Shown here: piece by piece, positions 55,596-64,000 of the stretch | Numbering within the stretch: the stretch's first letter is position 1 | How the letters are laid out: each line of letters starts with the position of its first letter | From: an uncultured Bacteroidota bacterium | GTDB lineage: Bacteria; Bacteroidota; Bacteroidia; Bacteroidales; UBA12481 | Length of the DNA stretch: 64,000 bases | Direction of reading: 5' to 3' | Assembly: GCA_903851365.1 (NCBI GenBank) | Contig: CAINOB010000086.1 | Span: forward strand, 1 to 64,000 | Made by a program: the position numbers and the translations under genes | The notes under the pieces: model-generated | Databases searched by the model: none | What the model saw: the letters and a program-made list of their open reading frames with translations, nothing else | What the model was told of the DNA's origin: nothing

Positions 55596-56357
55596 TTGAA
55601 AGCACTGAAAATTTCAGCCTTAGTATTAGTCCTGATCGTTGTTGCAGGACTTGCTTTTCTGATGATAACTGCTATGAAAGCTCCAAAGCAGACCTTGCAG
55701 GATTTCAATGAGGAGACGGCGCAAATGGGCAAGGATAAAATCGTTCTTGCTTATCCTGACGATCTGCTTCAGAAAAAAACCATCCTGGATGCCAGGCTTG
55801 CCATGTCGGAAAATGATTCCATTGGATTGAGAATCAATCTAAACGAGAAAGCACTATATCTGGAGATCAAAGGCATTGTTCTTCACAAAACTCCAATCCT
55901 GAAGTTGACAACAAGCAGCTTCTTCAAACACTTGAATCCGGCTGAAAAATATGTTCTGTTTCACAAACCGCTTGTTATTCTCAGAGATGAATCCACTATC
56001 TCAAAAGACAAGTTTGAAACAGTAATAGCGCCAAAGGATACTCTGGAAGCCCAGGCAAGGGCCGAAATTATTCCAGATACTGTCCTCAGAGAGCCCATCC
56101 TTTACAGGCTTTATCTAAAAGATGGAATCCGCATCCAGGTCACTGGTCAGCTCCATGATTCCATTCCTCAATTTTGGCCAAAGTTTAAATTCGATTATGG
56201 CGACCGGTTAAATTACCTTAAGGAGCTGATCAGCAGTATTACCAATAAGAAACCTGCTCCCTATCAGCCGACGATCTCTATTGTAATCGACGCCAAGGAA
56301 GCTTCGGCCATTTACCGAGCGGTGCCAAAAAAAGGGAACGTTATCCTGGAATTTTAG
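55596..56357 (+). CDS. Membrane-anchored protein of the L,D-transpeptidase cluster
   Basis: This 253-residue protein has an N-terminal membrane anchor (ALVLVLIVVAGLAFLMI) and a periplasmic part without recognised domain. The start is a TTG at 55596, 10 nt after the second transpeptidase stop; the next in-frame ATG would delete the anchor. The segment GLRINLNEKALYLEIKGIVLHKTPI resembles the opening beta-strands of the neighbouring YkuD domain (split motif; LIVNTTENRFYLYDGK), but no HG...HGC catalytic motif follows. It might be a degenerate YkuD-like partner or a regulator of the two enzymes. Its end overlaps the convergent GMC gene by 17 bp. Confidence 0.75.
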   Translation: MKALKISALVLVLIVVAGLAFLMITAMKAPKQTLQDFNEETAQMGKDKIVLAYPDDLLQKKTILDARLAMSENDSIGLRINLNEKALYLEIKGIVLHKTPILKLTTSSFFKHLNPAEKYVLFHKPLVILRDESTISKDKFETVIAPKDTLEAQARAEIIPDTVLREPILYRLYLKDGIRIQVTGQLHDSIPQFWPKFKFDYGDRLNYLKELISSITNKKPAPYQPTISIVIDAKEASAIYRAVPKKGNVILEF

Positions 56358-57897
56358 CATCGGGAATACGAGCAGTCGCCCGCTCGGCCAACGCAGTGAT
56401 GGTTAGCGAAGGATTTACTCCGGGGTTTGCCGAAATCGCCGATCCGTCGATAACGAATAAGTTCTTATATCCAAACACTTTGTGATCACTGTCGATCACG
56501 CCAGTTTCCTTGTTTTCGCCCATGCAGGCGCCCCCTAGAATATGGGCAGTGGTCGGAATTCCAAAGAGTGACTCTGTCGGCAAAACCAAGGGTTTCCCAT
56601 TAATTATTCTTGCATATTTTCTGGCAAGATCCTGAGCCTCAGGTATAAATGCTGATGGTGCCGAACCCCGTTCAACACCGGTCTTCAGACCAAAAAATCC
56701 ATGTTTCAGATTAAGCGTACTATCACGTGCCTGCATAAAAAGCAGAATCTGAGTACGATCGGCCCAATTTCCGGTAAACAGAGCTTTGGCATTTGACCTG
56801 GGGTGCCGGATATAATCGGCCAAAATAGCGACAATCCTTCCTCCCAGAGTCTTCCCCGAAACCATTGGCGCCATTAGCAACCGCCAGAATCCTGAACCCG
56901 ATGGATACCGCACAGGCTCAAGATGGCTGAATTTATCAGTATTGACAATCGAACCAATAGCAATTCCCTCTGAGAACTTCTTGGTCCTGTCATTACTTAC
57001 CACCCCAATCAGAGCCTCGCTGTTTGTGCGCACATGCGCCCCTGTCATCTCTGATAAATCGGGCATGGTTGTTCCTTTTAACTTGATCAGCAGCGGAACC
57101 GTGCCCAACACACCACCGGAGAAGATGAATGATTTTGTCTTAAGCCTAATTTTCCGGTATTCCCCTTTACTGCTGATTATCACCTCATATCCCTGATTCC
57201 CATGATCTCCTAAAGGAATGACACTGTCGATCCTGGAACGATCCATAACTACAGCACCTTCTTTTTCTGCCAGATACAAATAATTCTTATCCAGCGTATT
57301 TTTAGCATTATAACGGCATCCAACCATGCAACCCCCGCAGAAACGGCAGCCTTCGCGATCGGGGCCCTGACCGTTAAAATAAGGATCGGCGACAGTCACT
57401 TTTGGCTCACCAAAAAATACGGCTACATCAGTTGCACTGAAATGCTCCTTTTTCCCGATCGAATCAGCCAATTTAGATAATGCTTCATCACCTGGCCCCA
57501 ATTTTGGATTTCTGGCCACGCCAAGCATTTCCTGGGCCATGCGGTAATAGGGAACCAACTCTTTTTCCCAATCATTCAAATCTTTCCAGGATCCACTTGT
57601 AAAAAAATCGGTTTTTGGAACCGGAAGGGTATTGGCATAAACAAGTGATCCACCACCCACACCCGTTCCCGATAAAACAGTTATATGGCGAAATAGTGAT
57701 ATTCTAAAAAACCCATGAAACCCTAATCCCGGAACCCAAAGCCATTTTCTCAGGTTCCAGTTTCGTTTTGGAAAATCATCCTCTGTGAATCTCCGGCCTT
57801 GCTCCACCACCAATACCTTATAACCCTTGCGAACCAGCCTGAGTGCACTCACCGACCCTCCAAAACCGGATCCCATTATAATAAAATCATACTCCAT
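56341..57897 (-). CDS. GMC-family oxidoreductase with Cys4 cluster
   Basis: This 518-residue FAD enzyme has the N-terminal dinucleotide-binding motif GSGFGG (residues 9-14), the GMC signature GTGVGGGSLVYANT and the C-terminal GGACMGENKETGVID and FVIDGSAISANPGVNPSLTITALAERA motifs (the second quoted in parts), resembling cholesterol oxidase and related alcohol oxidases. A distinct feature is the compact cysteine motif at 184-194 (CRFCGGCMVGC, CX2CX2CX3C), which looks like an iron-sulfur site. No signal peptide is seen, so it is probably cytoplasmic. Substrate is unknown. It is convergent with the preceding cluster and divergent from the GH13 lipoprotein. Confidence 0.87.
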   Translation of the reverse strand: MEYDFIIMGSGFGGSVSALRLVRKGYKVLVVEQGRRFTEDDFPKRNWNLRKWLWVPGLGFHGFFRISLFRHITVLSGTGVGGGSLVYANTLPVPKTDFFTSGSWKDLNDWEKELVPYYRMAQEMLGVARNPKLGPGDEALSKLADSIGKKEHFSATDVAVFFGEPKVTVADPYFNGQGPDREGCRFCGGCMVGCRYNAKNTLDKNYLYLAEKEGAVVMDRSRIDSVIPLGDHGNQGYEVIISSKGEYRKIRLKTKSFIFSGGVLGTVPLLIKLKGTTMPDLSEMTGAHVRTNSEALIGVVSNDRTKKFSEGIAIGSIVNTDKFSHLEPVRYPSGSGFWRLLMAPMVSGKTLGGRIVAILADYIRHPRSNAKALFTGNWADRTQILLFMQARDSTLNLKHGFFGLKTGVERGSAPSAFIPEAQDLARKYARIINGKPLVLPTESLFGIPTTAHILGGACMGENKETGVIDSDHKVFGYKNLFVIDGSAISANPGVNPSLTITALAERATARIPDAKIPG

Positions 57898-57995
57898 AAG
57901 TCAAGTCTTTATTTATGAAATTGGGGACTATTTCAACCTTACCAAAATAAGACTATTTTTATTCGCTTAATGATCTTTATTGTCGCACAAAAATC

Positions 57996-59378
57996 ATGAT
58001 TATGAAAAGGAAATCATTCGCTCTAATCTCATCAATTTTATTGATGTCATTATTTATCAGCATCTCCTGCACAACAAAACAGGTAGCGCCGGTTCAGCAG
58101 GGCCCCTTCACCTCTGTTGTTCATCCGGATTGGATAAAATCAGCAGTCATGTATGAAGTAAATGTTCGGCAATATACTCCGGAAGGAACTTTCAATGCCT
58201 TTGCTGAAAAACTGCCGAAGCTAAAGGAACTTGGCGTTGATATCCTTTGGCTGATGCCGGTAAATCCTATTGGAGAAATCAACAGGAAGGGCCCGCTCGG
58301 ATCTTACTACAGCGTTAAAGACTATCGTGCAATAAATCCCGAATTCGGCACCATGGATGATTTTAAAGCGCTGGTAAAGAAAACTCATGACCTGGGTATG
58401 CATCTGATCATTGACTGGGTACCTAATCATTCATCCTGGGATAATGCATTAGTTAAATCGAATCCCGAATGGTATGCAAAAGACAGTCTCGGTAAAATGT
58501 TTTCTCCCTGGGACTGGACCGATGTGGTTAAATTTGATTACAATCAGAAGGGGTTACGTGAATATATGATTGAGACCATGAAGTTCTGGCTGAACGAAAC
58601 CAAACTCGACGGGTTCAGGTATGATGTTGCACATCAGGTGCCTGTAGATTTTTGGAACGAGGTAAGGCCAGCCTTGCAGACAGTAAAACCAGATATCCTG
58701 CTCCTTGCTGAAGCCGAACAGCGTTTCCTGCATGAAAAATCCATGGACCTCACTTATGGATGGGAAATGCACCATATAATGAACCAGGTAGCACAGAGCA
58801 AAGCAACAGTTGCTGACATGGACACCTATTTTGAGAAAGCCGCCAAAGATTATAATACCAATGATATCAGGATATATTTTACCTCAAACCATGATGAGAA
58901 CTCCTGGAATGGAACCGAATGGGAGCGTATGGGAAAAGCCACGCCGGTAATGACCGTACTGACGTATACTATCCCTGGTATGCCATTGATATACAGCGGA
59001 CAGGAAGCCGGTTCCACTAAGAGGCTGAAGTTCTTTGAAAAGGACCCGATTGTTTGGCAGGAACATCCGTTTTTCGCCTTATATCAAAAACTTGATCAGT
59101 TGAAAAGGGAAAATCAAGCTTTATGGAATCCCGGATTTGGTGGAAATTACCTCCGGCTGACTACCGGCAAAGACAAACAGGTTTTGGCCTTTAAGCGGGA
59201 AATCGGGACCAACTCGGTGATTGTTGTGCTTAACCTTAGTGCTGAACAGGTAAGCATTCAACTTTCTCCGGAAACTGCTGGCGGAAAGTATACCGAGTTT
59301 TTCAGCGGAAAAAAGAGCAAGCCGTCATCGGGATCAATCGCGCTCGAGCCCTGGGGCTATTTAGTATTCACCAAATAA
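57996..59378 (+). CDS. GH13 alpha-amylase-type lipoprotein
   Basis: This 460-residue enzyme has a lipobox ending ISISC. The GH13 barrel begins AVMYEVNVRQYTPEGTF and has nucleophile Asp210 (DGFRYDVAH), acid/base Glu239 (LLAEAEQ) and Asp300 (SNHDENSW); a short C-terminal beta domain follows. Residues after the lipid Cys (TTKQV) lack the acidic surface-export signal of Bacteroidota, so periplasmic localisation is more likely than surface exposure. It should trim malto-oligosaccharides imported by SusCD. An alternative in-frame ATG lies at 58002. The second GH13 gene follows after 9 nt. Confidence 0.9.
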   Translation: MIMKRKSFALISSILLMSLFISISCTTKQVAPVQQGPFTSVVHPDWIKSAVMYEVNVRQYTPEGTFNAFAEKLPKLKELGVDILWLMPVNPIGEINRKGPLGSYYSVKDYRAINPEFGTMDDFKALVKKTHDLGMHLIIDWVPNHSSWDNALVKSNPEWYAKDSLGKMFSPWDWTDVVKFDYNQKGLREYMIETMKFWLNETKLDGFRYDVAHQVPVDFWNEVRPALQTVKPDILLLAEAEQRFLHEKSMDLTYGWEMHHIMNQVAQSKATVADMDTYFEKAAKDYNTNDIRIYFTSNHDENSWNGTEWERMGKATPVMTVLTYTIPGMPLIYSGQEAGSTKRLKFFEKDPIVWQEHPFFALYQKLDQLKRENQALWNPGFGGNYLRLTTGKDKQVLAFKREIGTNSVIVVLNLSAEQVSIQLSPETAGGKYTEFFSGKKSKPSSGSIALEPWGYLVFTK

Positions 59379-59387
59379 GTACTCAAT

Positions 59388-60938
59388 ATGCTTAAGATCA
59401 GAATAATAATTTCATTAATCCTACTATCGGTTATCTCACCTTGCCAAACTTTGATTTCACAGGAAATGGTTCCCCCTACTCCGCCAACAAAGGTGTTTTA
59501 TTCTGTTTTTATTCAATCATTCTATGACTCAAACGGTGACGGCATCGGTGATATCCGTGGATTGATATCGAAACTGGATTATCTTAAGGACCTCGGTGTT
59601 CAAGGACTTTGGCTGCTTCCGGTTCATCCTTCTCCCTCCTATCACAAATATGATGTTTCGGACTACTATGCTATTCATAAGGATTATGGGACCCTCGATG
59701 ATTACAAGCTTCTCTTGAAAGAGGCCCATAAAAGGAATATGATTGTTCTTCTGGATCTGGTAATTAACCATACTTCCAATCAGATTAAGTGGTTTAAGGA
59801 AGCCGTCTCAGATCCGACTGGCAAGTACCGGAATTACTATGTCTGGTCTGATAATAAAGCTGATTTTACTGCTGAGCCATTTCACTGGCATGCGGTCAGG
59901 GATTCGAAAGGCAAACAGCTGGCCGGTCCCAAATATTATGGATTTTTCTGGTGGGAAATGCCTGATCTAAATTTTGATAATCCGGAAGTTCGGCAGGAAA
60001 TATTCAACATTTCGACTTTCTGGTTAAAAGACATTGGCGTCGATGGTTTCAGGATTGATGCAGCCAGGTACATTTATCCGGAAAATCAGCAGGACAAAAC
60101 CATACAATGGTGGCAAGAATTCCGGGAACAGGCTCAGAAAATAAAAAAAGACGTGATCATTGTAGGGGAAGTGTGGGGTCCGGCCAAGGAAATTGCGCCC
60201 TATTTAAAAGGCGGCATGACATCCTGCTTCAACTTCCAGCTAGCCGACAGCATTCGGCTTAGCCTGCAGGAGGAAAAGGACCATTACATATTACAGACAT
60301 GGTGGCAGATCAGGGATATCTACAAGAAACAGAATAACTCATATGAGGATGCCATTTTTCTTTCCAATCATGATATGAACCGGATCATGTCAGATATCGG
60401 AAACAAAACTGATAAAGGCAAGGTTGCCGCTTCCATTTTGCTCACTTTACCCGGTAATCCATTTGTTTATTACGGTGAAGAGATTGGAATGCTTGGGGTA
60501 AAACCGGATGAATATATCCGTGAGCCGTTCCTTTGGAACATTGAAGGAGAAGATAAAGGACAAACCTCTTGGGAACGGCCTTATCAGAGTACGTCGCAAA
60601 CGGTTAAACCCTTGATTTTTCAAGTAGACGATCCTAAATCACTTTACCACTTTTATCAAAAGCTGATTAATCTCAGGGACAAATCAGAACCTCTCAACCG
60701 TGGCTCTTTTCAACCATTTATCCAGGACAATCGTCAGGTTATAGGATTTTACAGGGGCTTTCAAACCGAGACTGTGCTGGTTCTGATCAATCTGAGCAAG
60801 GAAATTCAAAGGATAGTCAGCCCACCGGGAATTCAGGATTACCAAATGCTGCTTGGAACACATGAGGTTTTCAAAGCCGGCGGCGGAGCCATCTACCTGC
60901 AGCCATACTCTGTTTTTATCCTGAATAAGAATAATTAA
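59388..60938 (+). CDS. GH13 alpha-amylase/alpha-glucosidase-type enzyme
   Basis: This 516-residue enzyme has a signal peptide and the GH13 barrel starting KVFYSVFIQSFYDSNGDGIGD. Catalytic residues are Asp224 (DGFRIDAARYI), Glu261 (VGEVWG) and Asp329 (SNHDMNR). The GDGIGD sequence after beta-strand 1 and the DLVINHTSNQ motif are typical of the oligo-1,6-glucosidase/alpha-glucosidase and maltogenic-amylase side of GH13, so it probably acts on short oligosaccharides in the periplasm. It forms a two-gene operon with the preceding GH13 lipoprotein. No AATCGATT-type site was seen upstream of that pair. Confidence 0.9.
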   Translation: MLKIRIIISLILLSVISPCQTLISQEMVPPTPPTKVFYSVFIQSFYDSNGDGIGDIRGLISKLDYLKDLGVQGLWLLPVHPSPSYHKYDVSDYYAIHKDYGTLDDYKLLLKEAHKRNMIVLLDLVINHTSNQIKWFKEAVSDPTGKYRNYYVWSDNKADFTAEPFHWHAVRDSKGKQLAGPKYYGFFWWEMPDLNFDNPEVRQEIFNISTFWLKDIGVDGFRIDAARYIYPENQQDKTIQWWQEFREQAQKIKKDVIIVGEVWGPAKEIAPYLKGGMTSCFNFQLADSIRLSLQEEKDHYILQTWWQIRDIYKKQNNSYEDAIFLSNHDMNRIMSDIGNKTDKGKVAASILLTLPGNPFVYYGEEIGMLGVKPDEYIREPFLWNIEGEDKGQTSWERPYQSTSQTVKPLIFQVDDPKSLYHFYQKLINLRDKSEPLNRGSFQPFIQDNRQVIGFYRGFQTETVLVLINLSKEIQRIVSPPGIQDYQMLLGTHEVFKAGGGAIYLQPYSVFILNKNN

Positions 60939-60981
60939 CAACTCAGGCCGACATTAATCAGTCGAATAAGCTGGATTCGAT

Positions 60982-63900
60982 CTAACAGGTTTTAATCCAG
61001 TTTCTTGCATTAACAAATGCCTCCAACCATGGTGTTGCTTCGTCATGCGCACGACCAACCGGATAATGAGGCCATTGCCAGGGTAAAAATGCCCTTTCAA
61101 GATGCGGCATCATCACAAGATGCCGACCATCTTCGGAACAAAGAGAGGCAATATCAGAAGGCGAGCCATTAGGATTAGCCGGATAGCCTGAATAAGAGAA
61201 TCGCGCCGGTGATTGGTAGCTTTCAACGGGTTCCGGCAAAACAAATTTCCCTTCAGCATGAGCAACCCAAATGCCCAATCTACTTCCTGCTAAGCTTTTA
61301 AGCATAACGGATTCATTTTCTACGACATTCAGGGTCAGGAATGAAGATTCAAATTTTCCTGAGGTATTAAGATGCATTTTCGGGTGTTCACTGCGATTCG
61401 GATAAACCAGTCCAAGTTCCATCATCACCTGGCAGCCATTGCAAACACCCAAGCTTAATGTATCGGGACGGGCATAAAATTTTTCAAGCGCCATACGGGC
61501 CTTTTGATTAAACAGAAAAGCTCCGGCCCATCCTTTGGCTGATCCCAAAACATCTGAATTTGAAAAACCACCGACAAAAACGATCATATTAACATCATCC
61601 AGTGTCTCCCGACCGGCAATCAGGTCGGTCATGTGAACATCTTTGACATCCATTCCGGCCAGATACATTGCCCAGGCCATTTCGCGGTCACCATTGACCC
61701 CTTTTTCACGGATTATCGCGGCACGAATTCCAGACGGTTTTCGTCTTGCAACATCGATGCCAAGATCACTGAATTTACCGGTAAAATGCCCCGGAAAATC
61801 GAATCTGAGAGGTTGTTCCTTATAGTTCCGGTAACGTTGCGAAGCCATCTCAGCGCCCGATTGCTTGCGGTCGAGCAGGTAGGATGTCCGGTACCAGGTA
61901 TCTCTCAATTTGTCTATATCAAGTTGATAATCGATATTCCTTCCGGAAATATTGATTTTACGTGATAATATCGGTTGGCCCAGCTCGTAATACTTAACAC
62001 CGTTCTCTTTCAGGAATTCTTTGACCCGAACAAAATCCTTAACCTGAATAACGATAGCTGGTTGTTCGGAGAAAAGCAGCCGGACCGGATCGGAACATTT
62101 AAATCCATCGACATTAATATTTAGACCACCGGTGAGATTTCCAAAACACATTTCCAGCAGACAGGTGACCAAACCGCCACCCGATACATCATGGCCGCTT
62201 AAAATGGCTCCCTGTACAATCAGAGTTTGAATGGCATCAAAGATTTTCTTAAAATCTCCGGCCAGAGCACTATCAGGGGCGTCAATACCGATTCGGTTGA
62301 TTATCTGGGCAAAACTACTGCCTCCAAGATTAAATGAACCATCCGAAAAATCAATATATAAAAGATGGGTATCGATATCCTTATTAACAACTTGCGGCAC
62401 TACTTTACGAATATCAGTCACTTCGGCTACTGCAGAAACAATGACCGTTCCGGGGGAAAGCACTACCGTTCCATCGGGATATTTCTGCGTCATGGACATG
62501 GAATCCTTTCCGGTTGGTACGTTGATCCCCAGATCAATACAGAATTCACTCAGCGACTGAACCGCTTGATACAGCCTTGCATTCTCGCCAGGATTTTTTG
62601 CCGGCCACATCCAGTTGGCAGATAAAGAAACCGATTTGAGCTTATCCACCAGGGGTGCCCATATCAGGTTAGTCAAAGCTTCGGCCACCGCAATTCTTGA
62701 ACCGGCTGCCGGAGAAATCATGGCCACTGCAGGTGCATGACCTAGTGAAGTGGCAATGCCGCTTTTCCCCTGATAATCCATACTCACTACAGCAAGATCG
62801 TTCAGCGGAAGCTGAATTTCACCGGCGGTTTGCTGTACTGCTCCTTTACCAGTTACTGAACGGTCGACCTTATTCGTTAACCAGTCTTTACAGGCTACTC
62901 CCTCAATCTGAAGGACATGGTCGAGGTACTCATCAAATTTTCGGATCTCATACGTGATGGGTTCAAAGTCAATCTTTGCAGATTCATCAGTCAAAATAGT
63001 TTTTGGCGGATTTCCGAAAAAATCATTTAAAGCAAGGTCTATCGGCCGGGAGTTTGTATTCCTGTCAATGAAGAGCAACCGTTGGTCTCCTGTAATCCTG
63101 CCTACCTCGTACATCGGGGCGCGCTCTCTCGAAGCTACCTGCCTCAGTCCTTCAATATTTTCAGGAGCCATCACGAGGCCCATTCTTTCCTGCGATTCAT
63201 TTCCAATAATTTCCCTGGACGACAGTGTAGGATCTCCTATTGGCAATTTATCCAGATAAATTTCGCCACCGATCTGATCGACCAGCTCCGAAAGGCAATT
63301 CAGATGTCCGCCGGCCCCATGGTCATGAATTGACCTGATTGGGTTCTGGCCGGTTTCAGCCAATGCACGAATTGCATTATAAACTCTTTTTTGCATTTCC
63401 GGGTTTGACCGCTGTACTGCGTTGAGTTCAATTTTGTTGGCATATTCCCCGGTCGCAACCGACGAAACTGCCCCTCCACCCATTCCGATGCGATAATTAT
63501 CACCACCGAGCACTACGATGATGTCTCCAGTTTGGGGAAGGTCCTTTTTGGCATCTTCAGTTTTCCCATATCCTACCCCGCCTGCCAGCATGATTACCTT
63601 ATCATACCCATAATTTTTCTGATGCTCCGAATGTTCGAAGGTCAATACACTTCCGCACAGCAGGGGTTGACCAAATTTATTACCAAAATCACTGGCGCCA
63701 TTTGATGCCTTAATGAGAATATCTTCGGGTGTTTGATAAAGCCATTTACGTTCCTCACCGGCATTTTCCCAATCTCTGTCCTCGCCAATTCTTGGATAGG
63801 AAGTCATATAAACTGCGGTCCCAATAAGGGGCATGCTAGCTTTTCCTCCGGCCATTCTATCGCGAATCTCCCCGCCTGAACCTGTCGCTGCACCGTTAAA

Positions 63901-64000
63901 AGGTTCAACAGTTGTCGGGAAATTATGAGTTTCAGCTTTCAAGGAAATGACCGAACTAAAATCGGAGACTTCAAAAAAATCTGATTTAACCTGTGAAGCT
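60982..64000 (-). CDS. purL: Phosphoribosylformylglycinamidine synthase (N-terminus beyond right edge)
   Basis: PurL makes formylglycinamidine ribonucleotide from FGAR, glutamine and ATP in purine synthesis. The frame is open to the right edge; 1,005 codons of the single-chain form (usually about 1,230-1,300 residues) are present. Visible are the AIR-synthase-related ATP-binding region (SLKAETHNFPTTVEPF, GAATGSGGEIRD), GHDVSGGGLVTCLLEM, and a C-terminal class-I glutaminase domain with catalytic Cys in SLGVCNGCQVMMELG. The TTG at 63942 lies within conserved sequence and is not the start. Confidence 0.95.
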   Translation of the reverse strand, partial: ASQVKSDFFEVSDFSSVISLKAETHNFPTTVEPFNGAATGSGGEIRDRMAGGKASMPLIGTAVYMTSYPRIGEDRDWENAGEERKWLYQTPEDILIKASNGASDFGNKFGQPLLCGSVLTFEHSEHQKNYGYDKVIMLAGGVGYGKTEDAKKDLPQTGDIIVVLGGDNYRIGMGGGAVSSVATGEYANKIELNAVQRSNPEMQKRVYNAIRALAETGQNPIRSIHDHGAGGHLNCLSELVDQIGGEIYLDKLPIGDPTLSSREIIGNESQERMGLVMAPENIEGLRQVASRERAPMYEVGRITGDQRLLFIDRNTNSRPIDLALNDFFGNPPKTILTDESAKIDFEPITYEIRKFDEYLDHVLQIEGVACKDWLTNKVDRSVTGKGAVQQTAGEIQLPLNDLAVVSMDYQGKSGIATSLGHAPAVAMISPAAGSRIAVAEALTNLIWAPLVDKLKSVSLSANWMWPAKNPGENARLYQAVQSLSEFCIDLGINVPTGKDSMSMTQKYPDGTVVLSPGTVIVSAVAEVTDIRKVVPQVVNKDIDTHLLYIDFSDGSFNLGGSSFAQIINRIGIDAPDSALAGDFKKIFDAIQTLIVQGAILSGHDVSGGGLVTCLLEMCFGNLTGGLNINVDGFKCSDPVRLLFSEQPAIVIQVKDFVRVKEFLKENGVKYYELGQPILSRKINISGRNIDYQLDIDKLRDTWYRTSYLLDRKQSGAEMASQRYRNYKEQPLRFDFPGHFTGKFSDLGIDVARRKPSGIRAAIIREKGVNGDREMAWAMYLAGMDVKDVHMTDLIAGRETLDDVNMIVFVGGFSNSDVLGSAKGWAGAFLFNQKARMALEKFYARPDTLSLGVCNGCQVMMELGLVYPNRSEHPKMHLNTSGKFESSFLTLNVVENESVMLKSLAGSRLGIWVAHAEGKFVLPEPVESYQSPARFSYSGYPANPNGSPSDIASLCSEDGRHLVMMPHLERAFLPWQWPHYPVGRAHDEATPWLEAFVNARNWIKTC

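Noticed and set aside
63942-63944. Start of purL at this TTG
   Set aside because: Codons upstream continue the conserved protein (VISLKAETHNFP) to the window edge, so the gene is simply cut by the edge.

Overview
The window looks like chromosomal DNA of a member of the Bacteroidota, probably a Bacteroidia or Marinilabiliales-like lineage with a type IX secretion system (T9SS). The evidence is a gldJ-porU-porV cluster, SusC/SusD/SusE starch-uptake genes, a secreted enzyme with a T9SS sorting domain, the long bacteroidal form of urocanase, TAnnTTTG-type promoter elements and weak ribosome binding sites. I saw no rRNA, tRNA, CRISPR array, transposase or integrase.

Layout. 1-15.7 kb (minus): two very large secreted repeat proteins. 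One exceeds 3,590 residues and runs off the left edge; it has a Gly-rich N-terminus, Ig/invasin-like repeats and MBG/YDG repeats. The other has 1,609 residues, made of Ig/PKD-like repeats plus a DUF1566-type C-terminus. 16-25.5 kb: folC diverges from a compact eight-gene plus-strand run: phoH, mtaB, inositol-phosphatase family, ECF sigma factor, short FecR-type anti-sigma factor, GWxTD protein, lipid A-type acyltransferase and GT2 glycosyltransferase. 25.5-34 kb: gldJ-murF (minus) diverge from porU, porV and ispF (plus). 34-51.4 kb: a starch/maltose locus. A minus-strand arm holds susC, susD, susE, a terminator, a T9SS-exported GH13 amylase and an adjoining hutU. A plus-strand arm holds a LacI regulator, MFS transporter, beta-phosphoglucomutase and GH65 maltose phosphorylase, followed by a retropepsin-like/PDZ protein. 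52.8-56.4 kb: a highly expressed-looking Ala/Lys-rich lipoprotein, two L,D-transpeptidases and a third membrane-anchored protein. 56.3-64 kb: a GMC oxidoreductase, two further GH13 enzymes and the C-terminal five-sixths of purL, open at the right edge.

How it fits together. Starch would be cut at the surface by the T9SS-exported amylase, captured by SusC/SusD/SusE, trimmed in the periplasm (probably by the two GH13 enzymes at 58-61 kb), imported by the MFS carrier, phosphorolysed by GH65 and passed to glycolysis through PgmB. The LacI protein probably controls both arms through AATCGATT-type sites in the divergent region. The most unusual element is the SusD: it carries, in frame, two SusE/F-type domains closely related to those of the SusE-like lipoprotein encoded immediately downstream. 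A second candidate for attention is the lipoprotein plus L,D-transpeptidase module, which could be a Braun-lipoprotein-like outer-membrane tether.
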